This document shows, one piece after another, positions 11,116-21,493 of a DNA stretch of 64,000 nt (positions within the stretch are counted from its first letter, which is position 1; the number at the start of each line of letters is the position of its first letter). The stretch is from contig UYJD01000004.1 of the NCBI GenBank assembly GCA_900618795.1, positions 489,732 to 553,731 on the forward strand, written 5' to 3'. Under the pieces are notes generated by a model. It was not told the origin of the DNA, ran no database searches, and was given only the letters and a program-made list of their open reading frames with translations. Both the position numbers and the translations under genes were made by a program. Source of the DNA: Cyanodermella asteris (taxonomy: Eukaryota; Ascomycota; Lecanoromycetes; Ostropales; Stictidaceae).

Positions 11116-13666
11116 ACGGCAGATGAGCCGGGGTTTCTTTAGGTCTTATGCACGTGGTTGGGCTTGGGGGAGGGAGGACCAGCGGCTCGTGGCACTGGCG
11201 TGGCAGGGACCGTTCAAGGGGAGCAGGCGGCAGAGAATGGTGGCCAGAAAGTCGGGTCGGAGTCAGACGTCAGAAGCTGTCTTTTGCAACCTGGCTGGCT
11301 TCGTCGTGTGTCTGACGTGGAAGATGGGTCGTTCCAGCAGGACCACGCTGAAACTGGGAAATAGGGCAGCCTTTGTCGAGGCCAAGGAGAGGTTTGGACG
11401 GAAAGACACGTGCGGCCAAGTCTGAGCACGAGAGACTCGGGACCCGTATGGGTGGTCGTTGGACGGCTCGTAGCCAGACGACAGCCGCAAAGGAGCGTCT
11501 TGGGAGTAGTGAATGCGAAGGATCTGCTGAGGCAAAGCTGAGACCTGATACGCTAAGGCTCGGCCGGCGAGTTTGGGATGATGGACGCGAGAGGGATTTT
11601 GATCGATCGTCGGAGGCTGTCAGCCGCGGGGCACAGCAGTGGCGGAGGGCTGGACGGTGAGCTTTTTAGAAATGTAGAACAAAAACACAACAGCGCGAGA
11701 CTGGATCCTGGGCAAAGAGGCAGCGAGCGGCTGAGAGTAATAGTGGACGATACTCAGAGCCGGGATGTTAGGGGGCCAGACTGGGAGGTTGCTGCAAGGT
11801 GATTGCAGAGTGGTGGTGAGGTGTGCGGGTGCATGAAAGCATGTCTGAGAATGGCGTGTCGCAGGCTTTTTTTAGCGGCAGCGTGGCACCTGTCACTCTT
11901 TGCACTCTCCAGGGCGCGCACGGGCCCCTTCACGCAACCCGAGACGGCAGCCACGCTCAGACCGCACCTGCCTCGCCCTCGCCGACGACGTCGCCGACGA
12001 CGACGCCGACTTGCTGGCCGCGCCTTCCCTGTCGTCTGAGAGCGTTGTGGCGGCCACATGGCAGTTATGCCGCCAACATCGATGCACATCAAACACGCTC
12101 AGTTTCATGCCCGGCGCCCAGACCGGCTGTTGCATCTCCACTCCTTCTCTCGCTCGCTCGCATTTTCGCCGTTTGCCACCTGTTTGTCGTCACCTCATCT
12201 CACCTTGCCTCACCTCCCTCGGCTGCTGGATGCTTCCCACCTTGTGGTCTTGTCCATGCATACTCTCCACGCGGCCTGTTGACTCGCTCTCGAGAAGAAT
12301 GCAACGAGAATTACAACACTGCCCAGTATGTCGCCCGTAGCCATACCGCCGCTGGCCCGTTTTGAAGACCGCCTCGTGGGCCCCCCGTGTCCATCCCGGC
12401 CGTTCTCCAATCGATCTTTGAGCCAGCCTTGCTCGAGCATTTTGGTGCTTACTGATAACCGATGCGGGCGTCCAGCCACGCGATGTGCTGACCAGATCCT
12501 TTCTCCGCTCGTCGACCGCGCGTCGTGGCATGCTACTTTTGTTTTGCGAACACGGTTCTTGCATGCTCATCGAATTTGTTGTCTGCGTAGCATGCTTGTA
12601 AGAGCTACTTCACACTTGGAAGTCTGTTCATGCTAGCAAGAGTACTATATCACAAACTGTGTAGTAAATTCTTTGTTCGTCTTCGTTGCAGCTCGCGGGG
12701 CTGGTTTGTGCTGGTTTGTGTGCACCCATGGGCGCAAGAAGGTCGTCGACACGCAAAAGACATTATGTCCAGAATCCTTCTACGCGAGCGCCTCACGAGA
12801 CAGTCACGATTGGCGTCCGCATGGCAGCTTGTGGCGCGCGATGTTTTCCGTGGTTTCTGCAGATGCTCGCCCAAATTTGGGGCGGTTTCATACATCGAGC
12901 TCCGATCCTTCCACCCAAGGATGCACTAGTCGCTGTGGATTCTGTTAAATACAGTATTTCCCGATTACGGATTACGGCTCACTAGCGTAGATCTAGCACA
13001 TGTAACATTCTTAGAAGTCATCGATGGCCGGCAGTATTAAGCAGTTTGGACCAACACAAGTCTCCGAGCGATTTGAGATCGAACGCGAGTCGGTCCGGCA
13101 ACATGCTCTTGTCGATCAGATGTGGAATCACTAATATGGCAACGCCATACCAGATGTCCGCTCCTGTTGACACTGTTATCACTCATCAAATTCAAGTCCA
13201 GACTGTTTGGCCGGAAGATCTCTCTGTGACAGCTGGTTGGGGTCCACAGATCGTTTTGGGTTCTCAAATCCTGTTGAGCATTCATATTTGCGCTCTCACT
13301 GTGCTATATTGGCACATGCGAACCGATTCAGCTGGTTGGACGAGCAAGTTCGGTGAGTTGGCCGCCGGGAACGAGGTGACATGGTCTGTTCCGCGGCGGT
13401 ATCTCGCTTCTGTGTTCAAAGTGGCACAGCCTTGTTACTTTGCCGGGACTGCAACAACAGTAAGACCGCCCGCCCCCACGGAAGGATACTTTGTTCTCCA
13501 AGGAGACTAATATAGCATTTTGGCTAGCGCCGAGATGACAAAAGTCTGGTTCTTTTCGATCCTCAGCGAGTCCTCGAACAACATCGAGCCACTGACAGGT
13601 AGGAGTAGTAGGTTCGTTCAACACAGGCGCTGCATGGACAGTGTGTCGTCATGTACTCTCACAATA
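11116..13666. other. 2.5 kb gene-free region with CGA-type low-complexity and pyrimidine-rich tracts
   Basis: This is the upstream side of the phosducin-like gene and the downstream side of the F-box-like gene. It holds a CGA/CGC-rich tract at 11980-12010 and a long C/T-rich stretch on the plus strand at about 12120-12240 (with a ctcgctcgctcgc run). Several open frames of 80-180 aa exist but have no domain, no good start context and biased low-complexity composition. A long 5' UTR or an unannotated non-coding transcript would fit. Confidence 0.45.
11980..12010. repeat. Imperfect CGA/CGC trinucleotide tract
   Basis: About ten consecutive GAC/GTC/GCC-type triplets. It is a simple low-complexity tract in a non-coding region. 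Confidence 0.6.
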
Positions 13667-15145
13667 TCACGGAACGGCGTGTGTCCACTCAGAACGATCT
13701 ATCCGCCGTATTCTGGTCCCTGTGTCTGCCAGATCCGCGTAATAATCTGGATCGAGTTCCCAGCCTTCAGGAAGCGTGGCACTCACTGTCGACTCTACAT
13801 CAAGGCCAGGCACTTCGACGGCCTTGAGGTGAGCCTGACCGGTTAGGGCTTCGTCGAGGTCCAAGTCTGCGATGCGTGAAAAGCGACTTGGATTCCGTCT
13901 GGCATTTGTCACAGAAGGTTCGCCGAGCAATTGCGCATGTTCTGCTTCGGTCAAATCAGGCTCGGTATCATGTAAACGTGGCAATCGACAGCCACTGGGC
14001 CTCGTTCGCCATGGAGACTCATCGAGCTGGGCAGAAACCTCATCAATGTGTCCGTACAAGACCGTGCCGTTCCTTGTCCGTCCATACAGTCTCAATGGGG
14101 CATCTGGGCCCATCACATCGGAAGAGAGATCGTCTATGTCGAAGGGCACCAACAAAGTTGAGTTGTTGACTATTTGACGAATAGGCAAGGCATGCAGATT
14201 GACACCCCCACTGTTGCCCAGCAAAAGCCTCTTGACCACAGGGCTGGGTGCCGGAGGGTTATCAAAGTCTGGAAACCCCCTCCGATCCAGTGGTCCGGCG
14301 CTGATGACATTGAAGACTTTGGCAGCTGGAAAATGGCTGGTAAATGATGCTACGTCGCCAACAGCATCGATGAGAGGCTTTCCCTCCCTCAGTAAGCAAG
14401 CCTCGATTGGCTGGCCGGACTGGAATCTTCTCACGGTGTGGATTACGGCTGTCTTCAACTCCAGTCCCTGCGGCATCGACGCTTTGTATTCTTCAAGGTC
14501 TAACAGATTGTCGCAGTATGACGACAGTCGAAGCCTCAGATGATGAAGGCGAGGTAATACCGCCCGAATTGCCTGGCAATGATGCTGTGAGAACGATGCA
14601 GGCTGAATAGGCGATGAACAGTCTAGCTCGAGCTCAACACACTCCTCAGGCAACGACGATATGAGCTGATATACATCCGACGAATGCACCGTGTGGCAAG
14701 GAGTTGCCGGTCCTATCGTCACAGCCCTAACCACATGGCTCCAAGCCCTGAAAGAGAACGTATGCATGCGTTTCATTCTCCTGATTTCCGGCGCAAGCAT
14801 CTGCAAGCATCCGCCCAACGTGGGCGAGGAATAACGGTGGAAGCCGGCAAGAGTCGCGGAGGAACTGGCGTGGACTGATCCGTTCAATCTATCTCGAAGC
14901 TCAAGGTACTCCGGACGTCGTGGCGGCAGACTGATCAAGACCGAAAGGGATCGGACCAGCAAGTATCGCTCACTTGTCAGGGATCGTATGAACAAGGGCA
15001 GCGAGCGCAGATTCACGCTAACATTGCGATAGAGAGCACGACTGGCCCGGAGCAGGCTCGCCAGAGAGGCAGGATAATCAGCCAACAATAAGAAGATCTC
15101 CTGCAATGCAATGAAAGGTAAAGTGCTCAAGGTCATTCTTGTCAT
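13667..15145 (-). CDS. F-box-like domain protein
   Basis: A single exon of 492 aa. The N-terminus (MTLSTLPFIALQEIF ... LADYPASLASLLRASRALY) matches the pattern of a degenerate F-box: a Leu-Pro start, then three short helices ending in the aromatic residues after RAS. The remainder has Leu-rich segments such as LPEECVELELDCSSP and LPRLHHLRLRLSSYCDNL, typical of fungal F-box proteins with irregular leucine-rich surfaces, and a C-terminal charged segment with DPDYYADLADTGTR. F-box proteins recruit substrates to SCF ubiquitin ligases; the substrate is unknown. Such genes are numerous and variable in filamentous ascomycetes. The call is from the N-terminal motif only. Confidence 0.65.
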   Translation of the reverse strand: MTRMTLSTLPFIALQEIFLLLADYPASLASLLRASRALYRNVSVNLRSLPLFIRSLTSERYLLVRSLSVLISLPPRRPEYLELRDRLNGSVHASSSATLAGFHRYSSPTLGGCLQMLAPEIRRMKRMHTFSFRAWSHVVRAVTIGPATPCHTVHSSDVYQLISSLPEECVELELDCSSPIQPASFSQHHCQAIRAVLPRLHHLRLRLSSYCDNLLDLEEYKASMPQGLELKTAVIHTVRRFQSGQPIEACLLREGKPLIDAVGDVASFTSHFPAAKVFNVISAGPLDRRGFPDFDNPPAPSPVVKRLLLGNSGGVNLHALPIRQIVNNSTLLVPFDIDDLSSDVMGPDAPLRLYGRTRNGTVLYGHIDEVSAQLDESPWRTRPSGCRLPRLHDTEPDLTEAEHAQLLGEPSVTNARRNPSRFSRIADLDLDEALTGQAHLKAVEVPGLDVESTVSATLPEGWELDPDYYADLADTGTRIRRIDRSEWTHAVP

Positions 15146-16718
15146 TATGGCCCAGGGTCGGGCCGGCTCATAAATCTATACAGGCTGCGACGATTTTGGG
15201 CCAGAGGGAAACGTCGCTACGGTGCAAGTTGCTCGGCGATGCAAGTTCTGCTAAACTCTTGCGGCTGCTGCTCGACAGAGGACTCATGAGGATATGGCTG
15301 ATGTTACTGCCAGAGCATGTGGAAGCACTGTCCGATTCGCCAGCGTCAGGCGGTCATGAAGGCACCGAAGCTGCGGGTCTCAATCGATCCCCGCAGGAGC
15401 CACTGCTTACGCACATGCATGCTGACTCAGACGCCAAGCCACACCACAGGCCTCGAGCGACCTTCTCTGGTCGACAAAATGGAATGGCAAAAGCGTTGTA
15501 GATTCAGCCGCACCTAAGTCGGTGTATACCGCTGCGAGCATCAGATGCGAGTAACCCTGAGCTTGGACTTTTCTCGTGATAAATAATTTGCTGTGCATTT
15601 TGGCCGAACGACTGGAATTGATCAACAAATCGCATGAATTGAGGTCACTTGGCTGGATACAAGTGTCCGATTAACTTGATCTGCATCATTGACAAAATCG
15701 CACTGATACCGAAACTTATGGCGCATTACTCGTTCGCTAGTTGAAGCCCACCGTGTCCAGTCGCTGGTCCCAACTGTTGCAACCCACTGGGGTGACTGCC
15801 GAGCGGTGGATTCCAGCGGATGAGCCGCCCGCCAATGCCCTCGAGTTCGCTAACCCTTATCCGGCTTATCGTGCACACTATAGATCCTTCCACCAACTCA
15901 AAAGCAACCTTCATGCGTCATTTCTCCCCTTGTAATGAACCATCATGGCAAGTTTCGGCGAATTCGCTACAAAGTCAATTTCAAAAAGTCTCTCAATCCT
16001 CATCCCGAGAACCCAGGCGGAGCTTTTGCACGGTGACAGCATCTTTCAGCCGAGTGGTCAACATCGACAAAGATCACGCTAGTGCGGCAGCTCCCGAGGA
16101 TGGCTCATTCGATTTCATGAAGGTCGTCTGAGAGAAAAAGCATCTGGGGTCGCATTGGGACACTATCACGACATCGCAAGGACGTAGATGCGGCTGCGCG
16201 ACTTTCACCGAGCGATTGAGCGCATAACGTCGATCTCTGGCTGACAAATTAGTGAGACCACATCAAGCCACGTCTTGTATTCCAGCAGTGTGCTGTGATC
16301 AGTCAGCCTCGTCACCAGAACTGCAAATGTCGGCAGCGTGAACACGTGCTGATGCTCGAAGATGCGAGCAGACGGACGGCATCCGTGATTGCGTCTCGGT
16401 TCAGCCCGTTGCAACCCTTGAACTTCAGCAGCCCCGCACATGGGAACTCTACACAACCTTTCTCCTCAACGCTGTGGCGTGCTGGGCGACAAGGACTATA
16501 GTCAGATTAGTCACTCCCAGCTTCTGTCTCATCCATCGCATCACCCTTTACAACTAGACTTTCTCAAGCTGCCACCTTCTCAGGCTTTATCAAGGCTGTT
16601 GGCCTTTCTTCTTTTGTCCTTTCTGTATCACACTGCGAGTGCTTCGCTGCTTCTCCGCACCAATCCACAAGAAGAGTACCAAGCAATCTTTTCAAACTCG
16701 TTCATTTCGTCGCCCAAC
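15146..16718. other. Divergent intergenic region, F-box-like (-) / PNPOx-FNR (+)
   Basis: 1.57 kb with no supported gene. A 45-codon ATG frame near 15944 (MASFGEFATKSIS) has no recognisable match. Just before 16719 the plus strand is pyrimidine-rich and remains open in frame back to 16440; I treat that as 5' leader. A GCCGAGCGGT string near 15800 resembles a tRNA A box, but no cloverleaf forms. Confidence 0.45.
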
Positions 16719-18621
16719 ATGTCGATGATGCTGTCGGAACAGCTGCCCTGGCACGAGGGCGAGCGCCGCATCCAAGACATGATGAAACTACCGAAACGAG
16801 AGAACCCAACTTCACCGTTCCTGGTACCTAGGGGTGGACAGATGTTACAGTCGGCGCCTTTACTGGCACTGGGCACGATCGACGAGGATGGAAGGCCGTG
16901 GTCAACCGTGTGGGGAGGACAAGCGCCATTTGCCCAGCCCCTGGGCGGGAACCTGGTGGGCATCAAAACTGTGATTGATGCGAGACACGACCCAGTTGCG
17001 GAGCTGATATTCAAGGGTAGAGACTCGGATGGTAAGATTGAGCTGAATGGAGACGATATGCGTCTGTTCAGTGGGCTCACGATCGACTTGGAGACGAGAA
17101 AGAGGGTCAAGCTGGTCGGGCGCATGATGGCAGGACTCTTGGCACCGGATCAAGGACCAGCCAGCGAGGTCATGGTTGTGGTCAAAATCGAGGAAAGTCT
17201 AGGTAAGTATATTCGAGACGATGCCTATATGTCCTGCATAAGAGCTGACTTTTCGATAAGGGAACTGCCCCAAATATCTGAACAAGTGGACCATCGAATC
17301 AGCCAAGCCCGAGCCAAAGCTTGTGTCCGAGTCAATACAGCTGTGCGATCGGGCCAAAAATCTACTGGAACAAGCAGATCTCTTCTTCATCGCCTCATCT
17401 CACAAATATAAGGAGATGGACTCCAATCATCGCGGCGGACCGAAAGGCTTCACTCGCCTTGTGTCTAACGAAGAATCCGGCGCTGTCATTGCATGGCCTG
17501 AGTACTCCGGAAACGCTCTTTACCAGACACTTGGAAATCTCGAGACAACCCCGCTCGCAGGTATCGCCGTCCCAGATTTCGAAACGGGCGATATCCTCTA
17601 TGTTACAGGCACGACCGAGATCCTGCACGGAAAACATGCAGCGGCACTGCTGCCAAAATCGAATCTGGCAGTCACCCTCACCCTCACCGCCGCTCGGTAC
17701 GTCGAGAAAGGTCTGCCGCTGCGCGGAGTCCGCGGCGAACCATCACCCTACAATCCACTCGTCCGCTACGCAACTACTGAAAAGGGAAAAGCCGGTGTCG
17801 TCGTCGAGGAGAAGCCCAAGCAGACAATCACTCTCGTCTCCAAGGAAGACCTCACCCCCACGATCTCCCGCTTCCGCTTCCGCATCGAGAAGCCAGATGA
17901 GGTGCCAGCCTGGAAGCCCGGCCAGTACGCATCCCTAGCCTTCGCCAACGAACTCGATCACGGCTACGCTCACATGGACGACGAGGACCCACTGTCTCTG
18001 AACGATGACTGGGTGCGCACTTTCACCGTCTCGAACCCGCCCAGTAAGCAGTCACAGGAAAGCGGCAGGAGTGACGAAGTTTTCGAGCTCACCATCCGGA
18101 ACGTCGGGCGCGCAACCGCGCATCTCTTTCGCCAGAATCCACGATCCGGATTCCAACTCCCGCTTAATGGCTTCGAGGGCGAGTTCAAATTTAAACAAAA
18201 GGAAGGTGCAGTCGTGCCCATGATCGCCGCCGGTATCGGTATCACGCCCGTGTTGGGTCAACTGGAGTTCTTGGATCTTGATCGTGTCAAGCTCGTTTGG
18301 ACTACGGCGTTGAAGGACATTGGACTGGTTTCCGATACGCTGAAGCGGTGGCCGGCGCTCGCCAGGCAGACAAGACTATTTGTGACGGGGATCAAGAAAG
18401 ATGATCTGGAGACGTCAGGTCTGATGCCGTTGTTGGAGGAGGTGGAGGCAAAGGTCGAACGATCGGAGAGGAGGAGAGTAAGCAAGGAAGATATTGATGA
18501 ACTTGATACGGAAATTGGGAGTCCGGAGGAGTGGTACATGTGCGTTGGGCCAGCCCTGAAGCCGCATGTGCTGAATTGGTTGGCCGGGAAATCCGTGAAC
18601 TACGAAGACTTCAATTACTGA
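16719..18621 (+). CDS. PNPOx-like / ferredoxin-reductase-type FAD oxidoreductase fusion
   Basis: Model join(16719..17202, 17261..18621), 614 aa; the 58-bp intron with gtaagt restores LG|NCPKYLNKW. Residues about 10-260 form a pyridoxamine-phosphate-oxidase-like split barrel (LALGTIDEDGRPWSTVWGG, NCPKYLNKW, DLFFIASSH, GGPKGFTRL, GNALYQTLGNLETTP). Residues about 320-614 form an FAD-binding FR-type reductase: the FAD motif RTFTVSNP near 412, the nucleotide-binding GIGITPVLGQ near 487 and the terminal CVGPALKPHVLNWL near 588. No C-terminal 2Fe-2S Cys cluster is present. An NAD(P)H-linked flavin reductase handling a small substrate is inferred; the substrate is unknown. Confidence 0.85.
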
Positions 18622-18766
18622 GAAGATTATAAAATTGTTGAAGAGCGTTTGAAAATGCCCCGTTCGTTCTATCTAATGAAACTTGATGCGCTTCTTTCAA
18701 CGTAGCATGTTTCCGAGTCTCTCCATGCAATGCGCCAAGCAAGCGACATCTCCTTCTTATGCGCCT

Positions 18767-18926
18767 TCAAACCGTAAACACAGCAGCCTTCTTGATCACC
18801 TCGATGATGTCCGCCTCTCGCGTCAACCATGGCGAGTGATCAGCATTAGCTTCTTCACGATGGGCTCGAAGTGTGCTGGCAGGTGCCAGGCTCCGTGGAC
18901 GAAGAGAATCGTGGGTTTCGTGGACA
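18767..18926 (-). pseudogene. Collapsed alpha/beta hydrolase gene (N- and C-terminal ends only)
   Basis: On the minus strand an ATG at 18926 opens a typical hydrolase N-terminus: KPTILFVHGAWHLPAHFEPI, with the HGAWH oxyanion loop. After about 28 residues the frame stops (LITRHG). In the neighbouring frame the same bases continue as DHSPWLTREADIIEVIKKAA and then stop at 18767. That is the usual C-terminal catalytic-His strand and last helix of the same family. The roughly 200 residues between, including the Ser nucleophile and the Asp, are absent. The simplest reading is an internal deletion that fused the two ends. Another hydrolase of the same general type starts divergently 395 bp away. Confidence 0.7.
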
Positions 18927-19321
18927 TGGCTGGAGCTGTGGGAGGCTGTACTCGATTGACGATGAACGAGTCCGACCCCTGTGGAAAGGCGAGAAGAAAA
19001 GGATAAATTTCCCACCGGAGTTCGGGTTTCACCTTGTCGTGCTGGAAGGGCGACCTGGTTCTGTGTTGACTTTGGTTCCAGCCGCAGCTGAGCCCCGGGC
19101 CTGCAGCCAGGCGACCATGCCACAAACACGCTCGATCGGCTCTCGTTGGTGGTCACTTCAATGGCGTCAATCGCAGAGATACTCCTGAAAGCACCTTTTG
19201 CCGTTGAGCTTTGACTGTTCTCGCCAGATGGCACCGGAACCACTATTTCTCTCTCTCTCTCCTCTGCCCACCGGTCTTTCCTGCTTCTTGCTGCCTACAC
19301 TTTGTCTACTTGACCTTCGTC

Positions 19322-19993
19322 ATGCCACCTACTATTCCAATCATCCCCGGCGCCTGGCATACAAGTCAGACGTTCGCCCCGCTGGCGACCGAGTTGGAAC
19401 GCCTCGGGTACCCCGTTGTCACAGCTCAGCTCGCGAGTGTGGGAGGCGATTCTGTGACGGTAGCCGATGATTCCAAACAGCTTGCCACCAGTTTCGTCGA
19501 CAGCCTTCTGGCCGAGGGCACCGATTTCATTCTTCTTGCGCATTCGTACGCTGGCTTTGCAGCCTCGCCCCTTCTCGCAGCTGCCGCTCGAGAGACGCGG
19601 GGAGGTCAAGGACAAAAGGGTGGTATCATCGGCATCATCTTCATATCTGCCTTCATTCCACCCGAAGGCGCGACACTCGAGGCAATGGTGGGCGGGGAAT
19701 TTCCTCCTTGGCAACGAGTCGATGTATGTCCTTAACCCAAGTGCCATGAGGCTGGCTACGCAAAGTTGACATAAAAAATTTTCAGGAGACTCGGAACCAA
19801 ATCGCCGTTCCCGACCCTGTTGCTACTTTTTACCACGACGTCCCCGACGAGATACGCACTCGGGCCGTTTCTCAGCTCTCCTTTCAATCGTTATCGGCTT
19901 TTCGCTCGCCCGCTGGATCGCCAGGATATACGAGTAGTGCGTACGACGACCGTCGCATGTATATACTGAGTAAAGACGACCAGGCTATTGTCA
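19322..19993 (+). CDS. Alpha/beta hydrolase, incomplete at assembly gap
   Basis: Model join(19322..19723, 19786..>19993), about 203 aa before the N run; the 62-bp intron has gtatgt...ttttcag. It starts MPPTIPIIPGAWHTSQTF, with the GAWH oxyanion loop. The nucleophile elbow HSYAGF (Ser) lies near residue 82, in FILLAHSYAGFAASPLL. The end of exon 2 (SSAYDDRRMYILSKDDQAI) is the strand carrying the catalytic Asp in this family. The C-terminal His part should lie in or beyond the gap, but the sequence right after the gap is AT-rich and non-coding. The gap may therefore hide much more than 25 bases. Substrate unknown. Confidence 0.7.
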
Positions 19994-20018
19994 NNNNNNN
20001 NNNNNNNNNNNNNNNNNN
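19994..20018. other. Assembly gap (25 N)
   Basis: A run of 25 N interrupts the alpha/beta hydrolase exon. The true length is unknown. Confidence 0.99.
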
Positions 20019-20432
20019 CTACTATATCGACTTCACGGTATTATACGATATACCCTTATTTTCGGCGATCTAGGTAAGTTTAACACTATTACGCTTTACG
20101 CCGATAATTGAATTACGTTCTCCGACAGTTAATTCACGTAATAGGGCCATATTTGCTACGTTCTACTTGTTCTACGCGGTCTGGTTTTGTTGGTCTTGGA
20201 AGCCGATCACGCCAAGGACGGAATGGATACATACTTTCCGGCTAGTATGTACATTCGAATTCGAGTGTTGGCAAAACCCGATTGCATAATTCATTTTGTT
20301 TACTTTGTAACGGCATATAGGCACGCTTCAGGATCTCTGGAAAGGCTTGTACTTGCTGTCCTGGTCACGAACATCTACCACGCAGCTGCAGTGAAATGCA
20401 ATTCATGTATTGCGCATTAATCTTTTGGTTAT
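20019..20432. other. AT-rich patch after the gap, then intergenic
   Basis: The first about 150 bases are visibly AT-rich. They have many TpA steps and few CpA/TpG, which resembles repeat-induced point mutation (RIP) of a repeat. From about 20200 composition returns to normal and leads into the NIF3-like gene. No coding potential is seen. Confidence 0.5.
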
Positions 20433-21455
20433 ATGATCTGGAGGTTGAGAGCGAGTCTTCTCAAACTTGCAATGTCGAGAATTACCGAGAAGCCTGACAG
20501 GGCCGTTCCTTCACACAGCCAGATCTCAGAGTTCTTTGCTGCACTCCTACCACCCAGGGAAGCTGGCCTGGAATGGATCTACCACAACCCTCGCTACTCA
20601 GACTACTATCCCTGGACGACGCCATCGTTGCACATCATCCTTAGCATCATGCCCACAACCGGATTTCACGCGGCTATTGATGACCTGCCGAGGCGAAGCA
20701 GCCCCGTCTGTTTCCTCCACCGACCCTGGGGCCTTGACCGCTACCGTCTCCCGAAAGACGCAATGGTAATAGCCAGCCACAAGCCCTTTGATGAGCGCCT
20801 GACGGTTGGTTGGAATCCGGCTTTGGCTTCGCGGCTTGGGTTTGTGGTGCACGACAGGGCGGTCTGCGTGCAAGGATATAAAAATGACCCTGATCGGAAA
20901 ATTGGTCTTTTGGCTCCATGCACAGTCTCTGGTGGCGTCTCGCTGACGGAAATCTGGGACAGAATTCGTCTCGAGTTCGACAATAGTCCCGATTGTGAGA
21001 TGTTTGAAAATGGATCCACACAAATAGACACGATTGCCATCATGAACGCTTTTCACCCCGAAGAGGTCGAGCGGGTTTGTAATGCAGTCAAGGAAGCGGG
21101 CTTGACCACGGCCGTTCATCGCATCCTCTATCTGACCGGCCAGACACGAGAACCTGGACTTGAGGCGGCAAAGGCTCTTGGCATGCTTGTCGTGTGTGTG
21201 GGTCATCGCGCGTGTGAGGAGTGGGGTATACGGTTCCTTGCTTCAGCCCTTCGAGAGCGTTACCCGGGCCAGATACATGTCCAGGTCATCCTGGAAGAGG
21301 AAGAGGTTAAGAAACCTGCTGGCCGGCAGCAGCCACTCAAAACTCCAGTCAGCGATCGTCCAAGAGATCAGGTAGCTACAGTGCGCTCAGCAAGCATGGC
21401 CAAAAGAAGGCGACGCAAGGCTGATGATGACATGGCTGACTTGCACCTGGCTTGA
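20433..21455 (+). CDS. NIF3-like (dinuclear metal centre family) protein
   Basis: A single exon of 340 aa; an internal Met at 20472 (MSRITEKPD) is an alternative start. The N-half has the NIF3-like order of segments: WIYHNPRYSDYY, CFLHRPWGLDRYRLP and MVIASHKPFDERLT, where SHKPFD sits at the place of the metal-binding HHP motif. The C-half has VERVCNAVKEAGLTTAVHRI, LTGQTREPG and CVGHRACEEWGIRFLASAL, resembling the C-terminal GH...E metal-site region. The last 40 residues are basic (MAKRRRRKADDDM). The family binds two metal ions; its cellular role in fungi is poorly defined. This is a medium-confidence family call made from motif order, not from alignment. Confidence 0.65.
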   Translation: MIWRLRASLLKLAMSRITEKPDRAVPSHSQISEFFAALLPPREAGLEWIYHNPRYSDYYPWTTPSLHIILSIMPTTGFHAAIDDLPRRSSPVCFLHRPWGLDRYRLPKDAMVIASHKPFDERLTVGWNPALASRLGFVVHDRAVCVQGYKNDPDRKIGLLAPCTVSGGVSLTEIWDRIRLEFDNSPDCEMFENGSTQIDTIAIMNAFHPEEVERVCNAVKEAGLTTAVHRILYLTGQTREPGLEAAKALGMLVVCVGHRACEEWGIRFLASALRERYPGQIHVQVILEEEEVKKPAGRQQPLKTPVSDRPRDQVATVRSASMAKRRRRKADDDMADLHLA

Positions 21456-21493
21456 ACATGCCAAAGACCTTTCTCCGTGCAAAACGCCTTTGC

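Noticed and set aside
11823-12365. 180-aa plus-strand open frame in the gene-free region
   Set aside because: Low-complexity Pro/Thr/Ser from CGA/CT-rich DNA; no domain or codon-use support.
13046-13510. 154-aa plus-strand open frame before the F-box-like gene
   Set aside because: No recognisable domain, no promoter or splice support.
15790-15870. tRNA-like A box (GCCGAGCGGT) with a GTTCGC string about 40 bases on
   Set aside because: No acceptor or T-stem pairing and the T-loop spacing is wrong.
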